Source: Candidatus Izemoplasmatales bacterium (GTDB lineage: Bacteria; Bacillota_I; Bacilli_A; Izemoplasmatales; Hujiaoplasmataceae). From it: a stretch of DNA of 5,938 nucleotides. The stretch spans positions 1-5,938 of the forward strand of contig JAQUZK010000095.1 in NCBI GenBank assembly GCA_028691335.1. Direction: 5' to 3'. Below the pieces are notes generated by a model, which was given only the letters and a program-made list of their open reading frames with translations, was not told where the DNA came from and searched no databases. Position numbers and translations under genes: made by a program. Within the stretch, counting starts at the first letter, position 1. Each line of letters opens with the position of its first letter. Positions 1 through 5,938 of the stretch are shown piece by piece.

Positions 1-640
1 GATTTTCAATTTCATATAAATCATAATATTTTATTTTAGAACCTGTAACTTCTACTTTTGCACCAGGTTCTACAGCTGCATCTACTTCACCATTAGTATA
101 TATATATATTGATGCTGTTTCATCTTTTAAGAAAAATCCTTTTCCTGCCATAATATAAGTAACTATACCTTCAACAGTTACAATAGTATCAACTGGTTGA
201 TCAATTGCATCTCTAATCGTAAAGTCTTCTGATTCAGGTAATGGAGCAATATAAACTGTCCATTGTCTGTCGGTTGTTTTTTTCATATAAGTTAAAGTTG
301 CAGTTAAAGTAACTTCTGGCTGTTCTGAGCCAGCTACAGGCCTTGTAACTTTACCCATAACTTTTCCTTCTTCATCAACTTCAATAGCAAAGAATTCTGA
401 TTCAGTAACAGTCCAAACAATATCGATTTCTATATCTTCACCTTTTGAATCTTTAACAATTGCTTTATTTTGTAAATTAATATCGCTCTTTAAATTTGTG
501 ATTGAAGCATCAACCAAAATTTTTGTTTTAGCTTCTGCTAGCAAATCTTCGGGTTTGTCTTTTACACACCCAACTAATAAGACTGCTATTAGAGCTATCA
601 TTGCAATAAAACTAAATTTTTTAAGATTTTTAAAAAACAT
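1..640 (-). CDS. Lipoprotein with bacterial Ig-like and OB-fold-like domains (3' end outside window)
   Basis: The frame is open from an ATG at 640 to the window edge (213 codons plus one base), so the C-terminus is missing. Residues 1-25 form a lipoprotein signal: a basic start (MFFKNLKK), a hydrophobic core and lipobox L-V-G-C with Cys25 as the predicted lipidated residue, placing the protein on the outer face of the membrane. Residues about 42-132 resemble the 'atrophied' bacterial Ig-like domain: SITNLKSDINL, then IVWTVTES, a GKVTRP turn, VTLTATLTY and a final WTVYI strand. Residues about 139-213 look like the OB-fold found in secreted nucleases such as YhcR: VTVEGIVTYI, GFFLKD, ASIYIY, PGAKVEVTG. 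An AGGAGG ribosome site lies 5 bases before the start, and the gene follows the nuclease by 13 bases, so it is probably cotranscribed. The missing part could carry a catalytic domain, for example a second nuclease, but nothing visible proves that. Lipoprotein call strong; domain calls by eye; function unknown. Confidence 0.8.
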   Translation of the reverse strand, partial: MFFKNLKKFSFIAMIALIAVLLVGCVKDKPEDLLAEAKTKILVDASITNLKSDINLQNKAIVKDSKGEDIEIDIVWTVTESEFFAIEVDEEGKVMGKVTRPVAGSEQPEVTLTATLTYMKKTTDRQWTVYIAPLPESEDFTIRDAIDQPVDTIVTVEGIVTYIMAGKGFFLKDETASIYIYTNGEVDAAVEPGAKVEVTGSKIKYYDLYEIEN

Positions 641-645
641 ATTTT

Positions 646-651
646 CCTCCT
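646..651 (-). promoter_or_regulatory. Ribosome binding site AGGAGG of the 640-1 lipoprotein
   Basis: A full consensus Shine-Dalgarno AGGAGG sits 5 bases before the ATG at 640, just after the TAA of the nuclease gene. It is the strongest ribosome site in the window and fixes the start of the last lipoprotein. Confidence 0.9.
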
Positions 652-653
652 AT

Positions 654-1931
654 TTATTTTTTAACTAGGTCATTTACAGCATAACCTTTGCTATTCGCCA
701 ACATTAATTGAAAACCATCATGAAACTTAGATACTCCACCTATAACATCATATACAGCCCCAACTTCAATAGAACTGAAATCCGGTTTTGGATAAACTGT
801 TTTATCTACTCGTAAATTAACTTTTGTTTTGTTTTCCATTTCACCATAGATAGTGTATACACCATCATCATCCGGTGTTGACTTACTAATAAACTTGACG
901 TTTTTTATCTCAACTACATACCCTTCATATTCAGCAAGTGAAGTAACATTGCTTGGAACAAGGTTTACATCCACATTAAATCCATCTCTATGTTCAACAA
1001 CTCTCACGTTTTGTGGGTTAGTTAGTTGTTTACCATATATCTCATTATTAACAGTTTGGCATTGAAGAGTAATAACGGCGCCTACATTTAATTTACCAAG
1101 TCCAGAACCATAACCACTAAACATATAGATTCCAGCTTTTTCATATTCTTTAGTTTCTTCATTAAATGTTTGCTCTACATCTTGTAAGTAAATATTATCT
1201 CCGGAAAGTCTCATAACTTGTGCTTCAAGTTTAAGTCTACTTCCACCATCATAAGCTTCAAAGTTATTTTTAATCTCAGCTATTGTTACTTCCAATATTG
1301 TATTACTATAATCAAAATTTGGGTCTTGTTCTCCATAAACTCTCTTTTGAACTTCATATGATTTCAAATGAGCTTGATTAAATACTAAACCATGTTTTGA
1401 ACTACTTATATCACTTGTAAATTTTGAATAACATTCTTCAACAATCTCTAAATTTAAAAGTCTAAAATCTGCTTCAGGAGATAACTTGTACCAAACATAT
1501 GCAAGATATCTGCCTCCAGTAGAGTCTAACTCAGCTTTTTTTCCTATTTCTTCTGATTCTAAGACAATACTACCATTTTCTTTCGCTTCAGCTAAAATAT
1601 TTTTAACAAACTCGCTTGCAGCTTTGCCCCAAGCTTCAATTCTACCTGTAGATTCCGGCGTATTTATAGCTAAAAATCTAACAGTTATTCGCCTATTATT
1701 TTTATCAATAAAATGAGCTGTATCACCATCAACTACTTGAGTTAAGGTAACTTCTCCAATGCCATAATCAAGAAAGCTTTTATTTTCATAATCTTCTTCT
1801 AGCTTTAAAGCATCGGTATAATTAGTATTAATTTCTGTCGGTATTTCTTCCGGTTTACACCCTATTAAAGTAAAACTTAATAGGAATAGGAAGAAAATAC
1901 CTACAGTTTTTTTAAACATATTCGATTTCAT
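654..1931 (-). CDS. Surface lipoprotein thermonuclease (SNase domain plus two OB-like domains)
   Basis: This is a 425-residue predicted Ca2+-dependent nuclease anchored outside the membrane. Residues 1-25 are a lipoprotein signal with lipobox L-I-G-C (Cys25). Residues about 59-200 match staphylococcal nuclease: VVDGDT at 66-71 (Asp70 equals Asp21 of the S. aureus enzyme), RFLAINTPE at 85-93 (Arg85=Arg35, Thr91=Thr41, Glu93=Glu43) and GGRYLAYVW at 139-147 (Arg141=Arg87). Thus both catalytic arginines and the catalytic glutamate are present; the Asp40 calcium ligand is Asn90, a change I believe occurs in other family members. Residues about 212-310 and 325-415 are beta-rich and look like two OB-fold domains (IYLQD, AGIYMF, VGAVITL; then YEGYVVEIKNVKF, VNLRVD, VGAVYDVIGGV), possibly for nucleic-acid binding. 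The protein is therefore about twice the size of a simple secreted SNase. The gene begins 11 bases after the binding-protein stop with no Shine-Dalgarno; Met5 is an alternative start. Nuclease call very strong; DNA versus RNA preference cannot be read. Confidence 0.95.
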   Translation of the reverse strand: MKSNMFKKTVGIFFLFLLSFTLIGCKPEEIPTEINTNYTDALKLEEDYENKSFLDYGIGEVTLTQVVDGDTAHFIDKNNRRITVRFLAINTPESTGRIEAWGKAASEFVKNILAEAKENGSIVLESEEIGKKAELDSTGGRYLAYVWYKLSPEADFRLLNLEIVEECYSKFTSDISSSKHGLVFNQAHLKSYEVQKRVYGEQDPNFDYSNTILEVTIAEIKNNFEAYDGGSRLKLEAQVMRLSGDNIYLQDVEQTFNEETKEYEKAGIYMFSGYGSGLGKLNVGAVITLQCQTVNNEIYGKQLTNPQNVRVVEHRDGFNVDVNLVPSNVTSLAEYEGYVVEIKNVKFISKSTPDDDGVYTIYGEMENKTKVNLRVDKTVYPKPDFSSIEVGAVYDVIGGVSKFHDGFQLMLANSKGYAVNDLVKK

Positions 1932-1942
1932 GATATATAAAA

Positions 1943-3409
1943 TTATTCTGGTCTTTGATAAGCTTTACCTAATGTTTGGTAAGCTTTTGTTAATCTTTCT
2001 TCAACATCTTTATCATTCACTATAATAGCAGTAAATAATGCTGCAACCTCATCACGAACTCCACTTGAGCCTACAAATGCTGGATCCACGAAAAATTGAT
2101 AACCCTTATTTAAATAATTAAGCGCTACATTAGCAGCCATTGAGAACCCTTCTTTTCCAATAGGAGGGTTAGTTAGATATTCTGCATAATCATCTGTTTC
2201 ATATGCTGATTTTCTAACTGGAAGGTATCCACCTGTAGCCATTGCAAATTTTGCAGTATATTCAGGTTGAAGTAAGAACTTAAGTAATAACCAAGCAGCA
2301 GCTCTTTGTTTATTTGTTGATTGCGCAAGAATTGCTACGTTAGTTCCTTGTTGAATAATATATTTATTACCAGGTTTTGCTGCTAAATAAGGTGCTTCAG
2401 CAACAGCGATTTCAAACTTATCACCCTCTGGGATGTTATGTCCTACTCCTGCACTAGAACCAACAGTCATGAATGTCTTTAATGCCATAAAAGCATTTGA
2501 AGCATAAATATCATTAAATGTTTCAGCAATAGCATATCTTTTAGCATCATTTTCTGCTTTAAAATATTTTAACCCAGCAACATTTTCAGGACTATTAAAT
2601 ACTATATAACCTTTTCCATTATTAACTTTTTCTGTATATCCGCCACCACGTTGACGAGTCATTGTAATAAAACCATTAGCAGCTGAATCATAAGCAAATG
2701 GATAGAATGTTCCCTCAGCATATAACTCAGAAGGTTTCTTTTCTCCTTCAGCAATAGTGATTACTTCATCAAGCTCTCCAGCTTGAACAAGAGTATTGAT
2801 TTTTTCAGTAACAGTTTTTAATTCTTCCCATGTTTTAGGAATAACAATACTATCATCTTTAAGTTTCATCGCTTCAAACATAGTTTTATTATAAATCAAT
2901 ACTTCTGTTGATTTATTAAAAGGTAGAGAATACATATCTTCAGGTTTTTCATCATCATAGTTTTTACCCTCATCCAAATAACTCTGAACAAAATCATCTA
3001 ACTCAGTTTGAGTATATCCATTTGGCCCACTAATAAAATCTTGTAACTTAATCATCGCGTCTGCTGAAAAATATTCAGCAAAATGGTCAGGATAGCCTAA
3101 TACAAGAGTTGGTGCTTTTGTTGATTGGATATCTAAAATAGTTGTTTGTCTAACCATTTTATATCCACCACTAACTGCATCTAGTTCTACTTTAATATTA
3201 GGATAAACTACATTAAAGTCAGCAATTAAATTTGGAAGTGCTGCCGAGATAACTCCTGATGGCACTCTAAATTTAATTTTAATTTCCTCACTAGATGTTT
3301 TTACTTCTTCCGTTAAATCAGCAAATTCTTTGTCTATCACGTTTCCACCGCAACCAACAAGAGCAAATAAACCGAAAAGCATAATTAATACAATAAAAAA
3401 TTTTTTCAT
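1943..3409 (-). CDS. Extracellular solute-binding lipoprotein, family 1 (UgpB-like)
   Basis: This 488-residue protein is the ligand-capturing subunit of the ABC importer encoded just upstream. Residues 1-20 are a lipoprotein signal with lipobox L-V-G-C (Cys20), so it is tethered to the outer membrane face as in cells without a periplasm. Family-1 hallmarks are present: a first beta strand IKIKFRVP (43-50), MYSLPFNKSTEVLIYNKTMF (159-178), PKTWEEL (191-197), GTNVAI (355-360), AAWLLLKFLLQPEY (371-384) and GGYLPVRKSAY (393-403). The LPFNKSTEVLIYNK and PKTW elements resemble UgpB, the glycerol-3-phosphate binder, but the family also includes many sugar binders, and the ligand cannot be read by eye. 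It is somewhat longer than a typical 420-440-residue member. The start is supported by AGAAAGGA ten bases upstream. It lies after a 60-base gap with a hairpin and directly before the nuclease gene, which makes nucleic-acid breakdown products possible ligands. Family call very strong; substrate open. Confidence 0.95.
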   Translation of the reverse strand: MKKFFIVLIMLFGLFALVGCGGNVIDKEFADLTEEVKTSSEEIKIKFRVPSGVISAALPNLIADFNVVYPNIKVELDAVSGGYKMVRQTTILDIQSTKAPTLVLGYPDHFAEYFSADAMIKLQDFISGPNGYTQTELDDFVQSYLDEGKNYDDEKPEDMYSLPFNKSTEVLIYNKTMFEAMKLKDDSIVIPKTWEELKTVTEKINTLVQAGELDEVITIAEGEKKPSELYAEGTFYPFAYDSAANGFITMTRQRGGGYTEKVNNGKGYIVFNSPENVAGLKYFKAENDAKRYAIAETFNDIYASNAFMALKTFMTVGSSAGVGHNIPEGDKFEIAVAEAPYLAAKPGNKYIIQQGTNVAILAQSTNKQRAAAWLLLKFLLQPEYTAKFAMATGGYLPVRKSAYETDDYAEYLTNPPIGKEGFSMAANVALNYLNKGYQFFVDPAFVGSSGVRDEVAALFTAIIVNDKDVEERLTKAYQTLGKAYQRPE

Positions 3410-3419
3410 ATTTTTATAA

Positions 3420-3427
3420 TCCTTTCT
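3420..3427 (-). promoter_or_regulatory. Ribosome binding site AGAAAGGA of the solute-binding protein
   Basis: A purine-rich AGAAAGGA ends 10 bases before the ATG at 3409. It agrees with the start that gives the lipoprotein signal MKKFFIVLIM, so the two lines of evidence support the same start. Confidence 0.8.
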
Positions 3428-3440
3428 ATAGATATTATTT

Positions 3441-3464
3441 ATAACTAAAATTTATTTTAGTTAT
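3441..3464 (-). promoter_or_regulatory. Perfect 10-bp inverted repeat between permease and binding-protein genes
   Basis: In the transcript ATAACTAAAA, a TAAA loop and TTTTAGTTAT can form a perfect 10-bp stem. It starts 6 bases after the stop codon of the UgpE-type permease and ends before the ribosome site of the binding-protein gene. The stem is AT-rich (one G-C pair) and no U-run follows (AAATAATATC), so it is not a standard terminator. In ABC importer operons, hairpins at this place can protect or process mRNA so that binding protein exceeds permease; that role here is inference. A palindromic operator is the other option. Confidence 0.5.
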
Positions 3465-3469
3465 CACTT

Positions 3470-4402
3470 TTAACCTTTAATACCGCTTCTAGATACACCC
3501 TTCATTATATAATCTTTTAAGATAAAGAAAACTATAAGAAGAGGTAAAGTAACCATTGCTGAACCAGCCATTTGTTGATTCAGTACTGAATTTGGTCCAG
3601 ATAATTCAATTGTTCCTCTAAACGCCTCATTAAGTCCATTACTTACTAAAAACAAATTTTTATTAGCTGTAATTAAAGATGGCCAAACATAAGCATTCCA
3701 CGTGCCAATCATACTTAAAATTACAATAGTAATAATAGTAGATTTAGCAATTGGAACCATTACTCTAAATAAATACTTAAAATCTCCAAGTCCATCAACC
3801 TTAGCAGCTAAATATAATTCATTTGGAATTTGTCTAAAAGTTTGTCTTAAATAAAATGTATAAAACACACTTCCAACAAAAGGTAAAATTAAAGCCGCGT
3901 AGTTTCCAATAATATCAATTAAAGGAGCTCCTTCAGGCACCCTAGACCAACCAAGAATATTAACTGTCATATAATTTGTAATTACAAATATTTCCCCAGG
4001 GATCATCATTGTCATTAATAAAATTGAAAATATTAACTCTCTACCTTTAAACTTTAATCTTGAAAAAGCAAAAGCAGCAAAGATAACAGAAACAATTGTT
4101 AATGATGTTGTAAAGAAGCCAACTAAAATTGTATTCATATACATTGAAAATAAAGGGATTTTATTTATTCCAAATAAAATTTCTTTATAGGCAGCAAAAT
4201 TTAAATTTTTAGGAAAAAATGTAACATTTTGTGAAATAACCTCACTAGTTGGTTTTAACGAAGTAATAATCATCCAATAAAACGGAATGATAATAAATAA
4301 AGCTAATAAAACTAAAAATGAATAAGTAAAGATTTTAGTGAAAATTGTATAAATTCTAAACTTCTTTAACTGTTGTTCATCAAAATATAATTCTCTATCC
4401 AC
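3470..4402 (-). CDS. ABC importer permease, UgpE/MalG type (CUT1 family)
   Basis: This 310-residue integral membrane protein forms half of the translocation channel. About six membrane spans are visible, near residues 25-48, 90-113, 122-142, 167-184, 222-245 and 279-297. The cytoplasmic EAA loop that contacts the ATPase is at about 196-217 (LYLAAKVDGLGDFKYLFRVMVP), with the conserved AA-x-x-DG core. The WNAYVWPSL stretch at 235-243 and the C-terminal GVSRSGIKG are typical of the MalG/UgpE subfamily. The start is GTG at 4402, supported by AAGGGGTGA, which overlaps the TAA of the upstream permease gene; the 11-base gap implies coupled translation. Length is somewhat greater than usual because of a charged N-terminal cytoplasmic tail of about 24 residues. 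Family assignment is firm; substrate cannot be read from the permease. Confidence 0.95.
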   Translation of the reverse strand: MDRELYFDEQQLKKFRIYTIFTKIFTYSFLVLLALFIIIPFYWMIITSLKPTSEVISQNVTFFPKNLNFAAYKEILFGINKIPLFSMYMNTILVGFFTTSLTIVSVIFAAFAFSRLKFKGRELIFSILLMTMMIPGEIFVITNYMTVNILGWSRVPEGAPLIDIIGNYAALILPFVGSVFYTFYLRQTFRQIPNELYLAAKVDGLGDFKYLFRVMVPIAKSTIITIVILSMIGTWNAYVWPSLITANKNLFLVSNGLNEAFRGTIELSGPNSVLNQQMAGSAMVTLPLLIVFFILKDYIMKGVSRSGIKG

Positions 4403-4406
4403 AATA

Positions 4407-4415
4407 TCACCCCTT
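4407..4415 (-). promoter_or_regulatory. Ribosome binding site AAGGGGTGA deciding a GTG start
   Basis: AAGGGGTGA shares its first two bases with the TAA stop of the upstream permease and lies 4 bases before the GTG at 4402. It supports GTG as the real start, which gives the expected N-terminal tail MDRELYF, and suggests ribosomes pass directly from one permease gene to the next. Confidence 0.8.
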
Positions 4416-5319
4416 AATAATGAACTCTCTTCTTGCTAACTATCATTTGAATTAATGTAATTATCAAGATAATAATAAATAAAATAATCGATGCCGCTGC
4501 AGCCACTCCAAAAGGAGTTCCTGAAGCCCATAATTTTTCATAAATATAACCAACAACGGTAATTAACATATTGTCTGGCCCATATGCCCCAGCTTGGCCA
4601 GAACCTTTACCAAACAAAGCAATTACGCTTGTATAAACTTTAAAAGCACCAATAAATGATGTAATGGTCACATATAAAATCATTGGTGAAAGCAGAGGAA
4701 CAGTAATTCTTCCAAATACTCTTTTTCTACTAGCTCCATCTACTGATGCAGCTTGATAGTACTGTTTATCAATACTTTGCAACCCTGCAAGTAATACTAT
4801 AATTTTGAAAGCTAGTCCGTTCCAAATCGTATAAACCATCAAAACAAACATTGCTCGCCAATAAGTTGTTCCAGCTCCAAGCCAGTCAACCATATTTAAT
4901 CCAAAAATACTATTAAATAATCCATAATCTTTATGAAACACAACATTAAAAACTAACCCTAAGGCAATTGTATTTGTAACATATGGAAGAAAAAATACTG
5001 TTTGGAAAAATCCTCGAAATTTCTTAACTGAATTAAGAGCAACTGCAAGTAATAAACTAATAACAATTGTTAGTGGGACTGAAATAAACACCATTATTGA
5101 AGTGTTTTTTAAAGCATCAAGAAATTTCGGGTCCGTTAAAACAGTGACAAAATTTCCAAAACCAATGCCATCATAATTCCCTCCAAGGAATACATAATTT
5201 TGTTTGAATGCCATTAAAACAGCATTTATTATAGGATAGAATGTAAAAACAGACAAGAGTAGCAATGTAGGCCCTAAAGCTATCGCCGCTTTCCAACCAT
5301 CCTTCTTGTATTCTAGCAT
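4414..5319 (-). CDS. ABC importer permease, UgpA/MalF type (CUT1 family)
   Basis: This 301-residue protein is the second channel subunit and is expected to pair with the UgpE-type permease. Six spans are visible, near residues 12-37, 75-98, 104-128, 155-180, 208-233 and 269-294. The first has the GPTLLLLSVFTFYPIINAV pattern typical of UgpA/MsmF proteins. The EAA loop is at about 187-209 (YYQAASVDGASRKRVFGRI followed by TVP), with the conserved AA-x-x-DGA core. Its length is normal for UgpA, without the large extra loop of enteric MalF. The ATG at 5319 overlaps the ATPase stop in TAATG, and AGGGGAA lies 11 bases upstream, a slightly long spacing; translation is probably coupled to the ATPase gene. 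Family assignment is firm; substrate unknown. Confidence 0.95.
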   Translation of the reverse strand: MLEYKKDGWKAAIALGPTLLLLSVFTFYPIINAVLMAFKQNYVFLGGNYDGIGFGNFVTVLTDPKFLDALKNTSIMVFISVPLTIVISLLLAVALNSVKKFRGFFQTVFFLPYVTNTIALGLVFNVVFHKDYGLFNSIFGLNMVDWLGAGTTYWRAMFVLMVYTIWNGLAFKIIVLLAGLQSIDKQYYQAASVDGASRKRVFGRITVPLLSPMILYVTITSFIGAFKVYTSVIALFGKGSGQAGAYGPDNMLITVVGYIYEKLWASGTPFGVAAAASIILFIIILIITLIQMIVSKKRVHY

Positions 5320-5938
5320 TAGATTAAACGTTCCCCTGTTTCTTTATTAAATACAAAGAACTTAGAATAACTGAAATGAATCTTTTGGCCTATCTTCAGT
5401 CCTCTAGATGCTGGAATAATAGATCTAAAGGTTACATCTAATTCCTCTAATCTACAAATAAGCATTGTGTCACGACCAATATGCTCTACTATTTCAATTT
5501 CTGCTTCTATTAATCCTTTAGGATCCATAACAAAGAATTCTGGTCTTAATCCTATATGAACATCTTGATCATCAAGATTAACGTCTTCAATATGAATATC
5601 ATTCATAAACAATTTTTTGTTTTTAACTATCCCATCAAGAATATTAATAGGTGGATTGCCTAAGAACTTAGCAACAAACTCATTAATTGGCTCATCATAT
5701 ACAGTTTGTGGATGATCCATTTGTTGTTTCAATCCTAAGTTCATAACAACAATTTCATCAGAAATACTCATTGCTTCTTCTTGGTCATGAGTTACAAATA
5801 TTGTTGTAATCCCTGTTTCTCTTTGAATACGTTTAATTTCTTCTCTTGTTTGCAAGCGAAGTCTTGCATCAAGATTTGATAAAGGTTCATCTAGTAATAA
5901 AACTCTTGGCATCTTTACAAGTGCTCTAGCAATAGCAA
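5319..5938 (-). CDS. ABC importer ATP-binding subunit, UgpC/MsmK type (5' end outside window)
   Basis: The cytoplasmic ATPase drives the importer. Only about 206 C-terminal codons are present; the frame enters from the edge as AIARALVKMPRVLLLDEP, so the Met at 5912 is internal and not a start. Visible elements are Walker B with catalytic Glu (VLLLDEP), the D-loop (SNLDARLR) and the H-loop His in FVTHDQEEAMS. MDHPQTVYDEPINEFVAKFLG is replaced here by its two recognisable parts, HPQTVYDEP and FVAKFLGNPP, the usual link to the regulatory domain. The last 110 residues form a TOBE-type domain with IGLRPE, as in MalK/UgpC/MsmK proteins that can serve several CUT1 importers. Walker A, the Q-loop and most of the LSGGQ signature must lie beyond 5938; family members are about 350-370 residues. 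It ends by a one-base overlap with the permease gene. Family call very strong. Confidence 0.95.
   Translation of the reverse strand, partial: AIARALVKMPRVLLLDEPLSNLDARLRLQTREEIKRIQRETGITTIFVTHDQEEAMSISDEIVVMNLGLKQQMDHPQTVYDEPINEFVAKFLGNPPINILDGIVKNKKLFMNDIHIEDVNLDDQDVHIGLRPEFFVMDPKGLIEAEIEIVEHIGRDTMLICRLEELDVTFRSIIPASRGLKIGQKIHFSYSKFFVFNKETGERLI
5331..5337 (-). promoter_or_regulatory. Probable ribosome binding site AGGGGAA within the ATPase 3' end
   Basis: AGGGGAA lies inside the last codons of the ATPase gene, 11 bases before the ATG of the UgpA-type permease at 5319. The spacing is a little long, so re-initiation at the TAATG overlap may contribute. Confidence 0.6.

Noticed and set aside
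97..109. (TA)6.5 tract as a possible phase-variation repeat in a surface lipoprotein
   Set aside because: It encodes the SIYIYT strand of the OB-like domain, which matches the same position in the related nuclease domain, so it is explained by coding; it is short and lies in an AT-rich genome.
853..1065. Open frame of about 70 codons on the + strand
   Set aside because: It is antisense to the OB-domain part of the nuclease gene, has no ribosome site or recognisable protein character, and looks like a by-product of the coding strand.
1486..1716. Open frame of about 76 codons on the + strand
   Set aside because: It is antisense to the conserved catalytic SNase region, whose motifs show which strand is coding; no independent support.
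3441..3464. Rho-independent terminator between the permease and binding-protein genes
   Set aside because: The stem has only one G-C pair and no run of U follows it in the transcript, so efficient termination is unlikely.
5317..5912. ATPase gene starting at the Met at 5912
   Set aside because: The frame continues upstream to the window edge with the expected AIARALVK sequence just before Walker B, so this Met is internal and the gene is cut by the window, not truncated in nature.
1..5938. Alternative genetic code (TGA = Trp), as in Mycoplasma and Spiroplasma
   Set aside because: All tryptophans in conserved motifs, such as WNAYVW and PKTWEEL, are encoded by TGG and no frame contains TGA; all visible stops are TAA, so TGA as stop is not shown directly, but its use for Trp is very unlikely.

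Overview
The window is AT-rich and fully packed with genes, all on the minus strand, so the operon reads from high to low coordinates. Every tryptophan in the reading frames is TGG. No frame is interrupted by TGA, and all five visible stops are TAA. The standard code, low GC, lysine- and isoleucine-rich proteins and lipobox lipoproteins with short signal peptides point to a Gram-positive-type or wall-less low-GC lineage. Acholeplasma- or Izemoplasma-like Mollicutes, or related Bacilli/Erysipelotrichia, would fit. TGA=Trp mycoplasmas do not. The exact taxon is inference.

Layout in transcription order: (1) 5938-5319, the C-terminal part of an ABC importer ATPase (UgpC/MsmK type), whose N-terminus lies outside the window; (2) 5319-4414, UgpA-type permease, overlapping the ATPase stop by one base (TAATG); (3) 4402-3470, UgpE-type permease with a GTG start, 11 bases after the previous stop; (4) a 60-base gap with a perfect 10-bp hairpin; (5) 3409-1943, family-1 extracellular solute-binding lipoprotein; (6) 1931-654, lipoprotein with a staphylococcal-nuclease domain followed by two OB-like domains; (7) 640 to the window edge, start of another lipoprotein with a bacterial Ig-like domain and an OB-like domain. 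No stretch over 300 bases lacks a gene. I found no RNA genes, mobile elements, CRISPR arrays or clear transcription terminators.

The most interesting reading is that the window encodes one surface system. A membrane-tethered nuclease, and probably a second nucleic-acid-binding lipoprotein, would digest or hold extracellular nucleic acid. A complete CUT1/Ugp-type ABC importer made from the same operon would take up a product. Surface nucleases next to 'Ugp'-named ABC genes are known from mycoplasmas (recalled: MG186 beside MG187-MG189 in Mycoplasma genitalium; Mhp379 of M. hyopneumoniae). The Ugp label (glycerol-3-phosphate) may therefore misstate the substrate. The functional link is inferred from gene order, not shown by the sequence.
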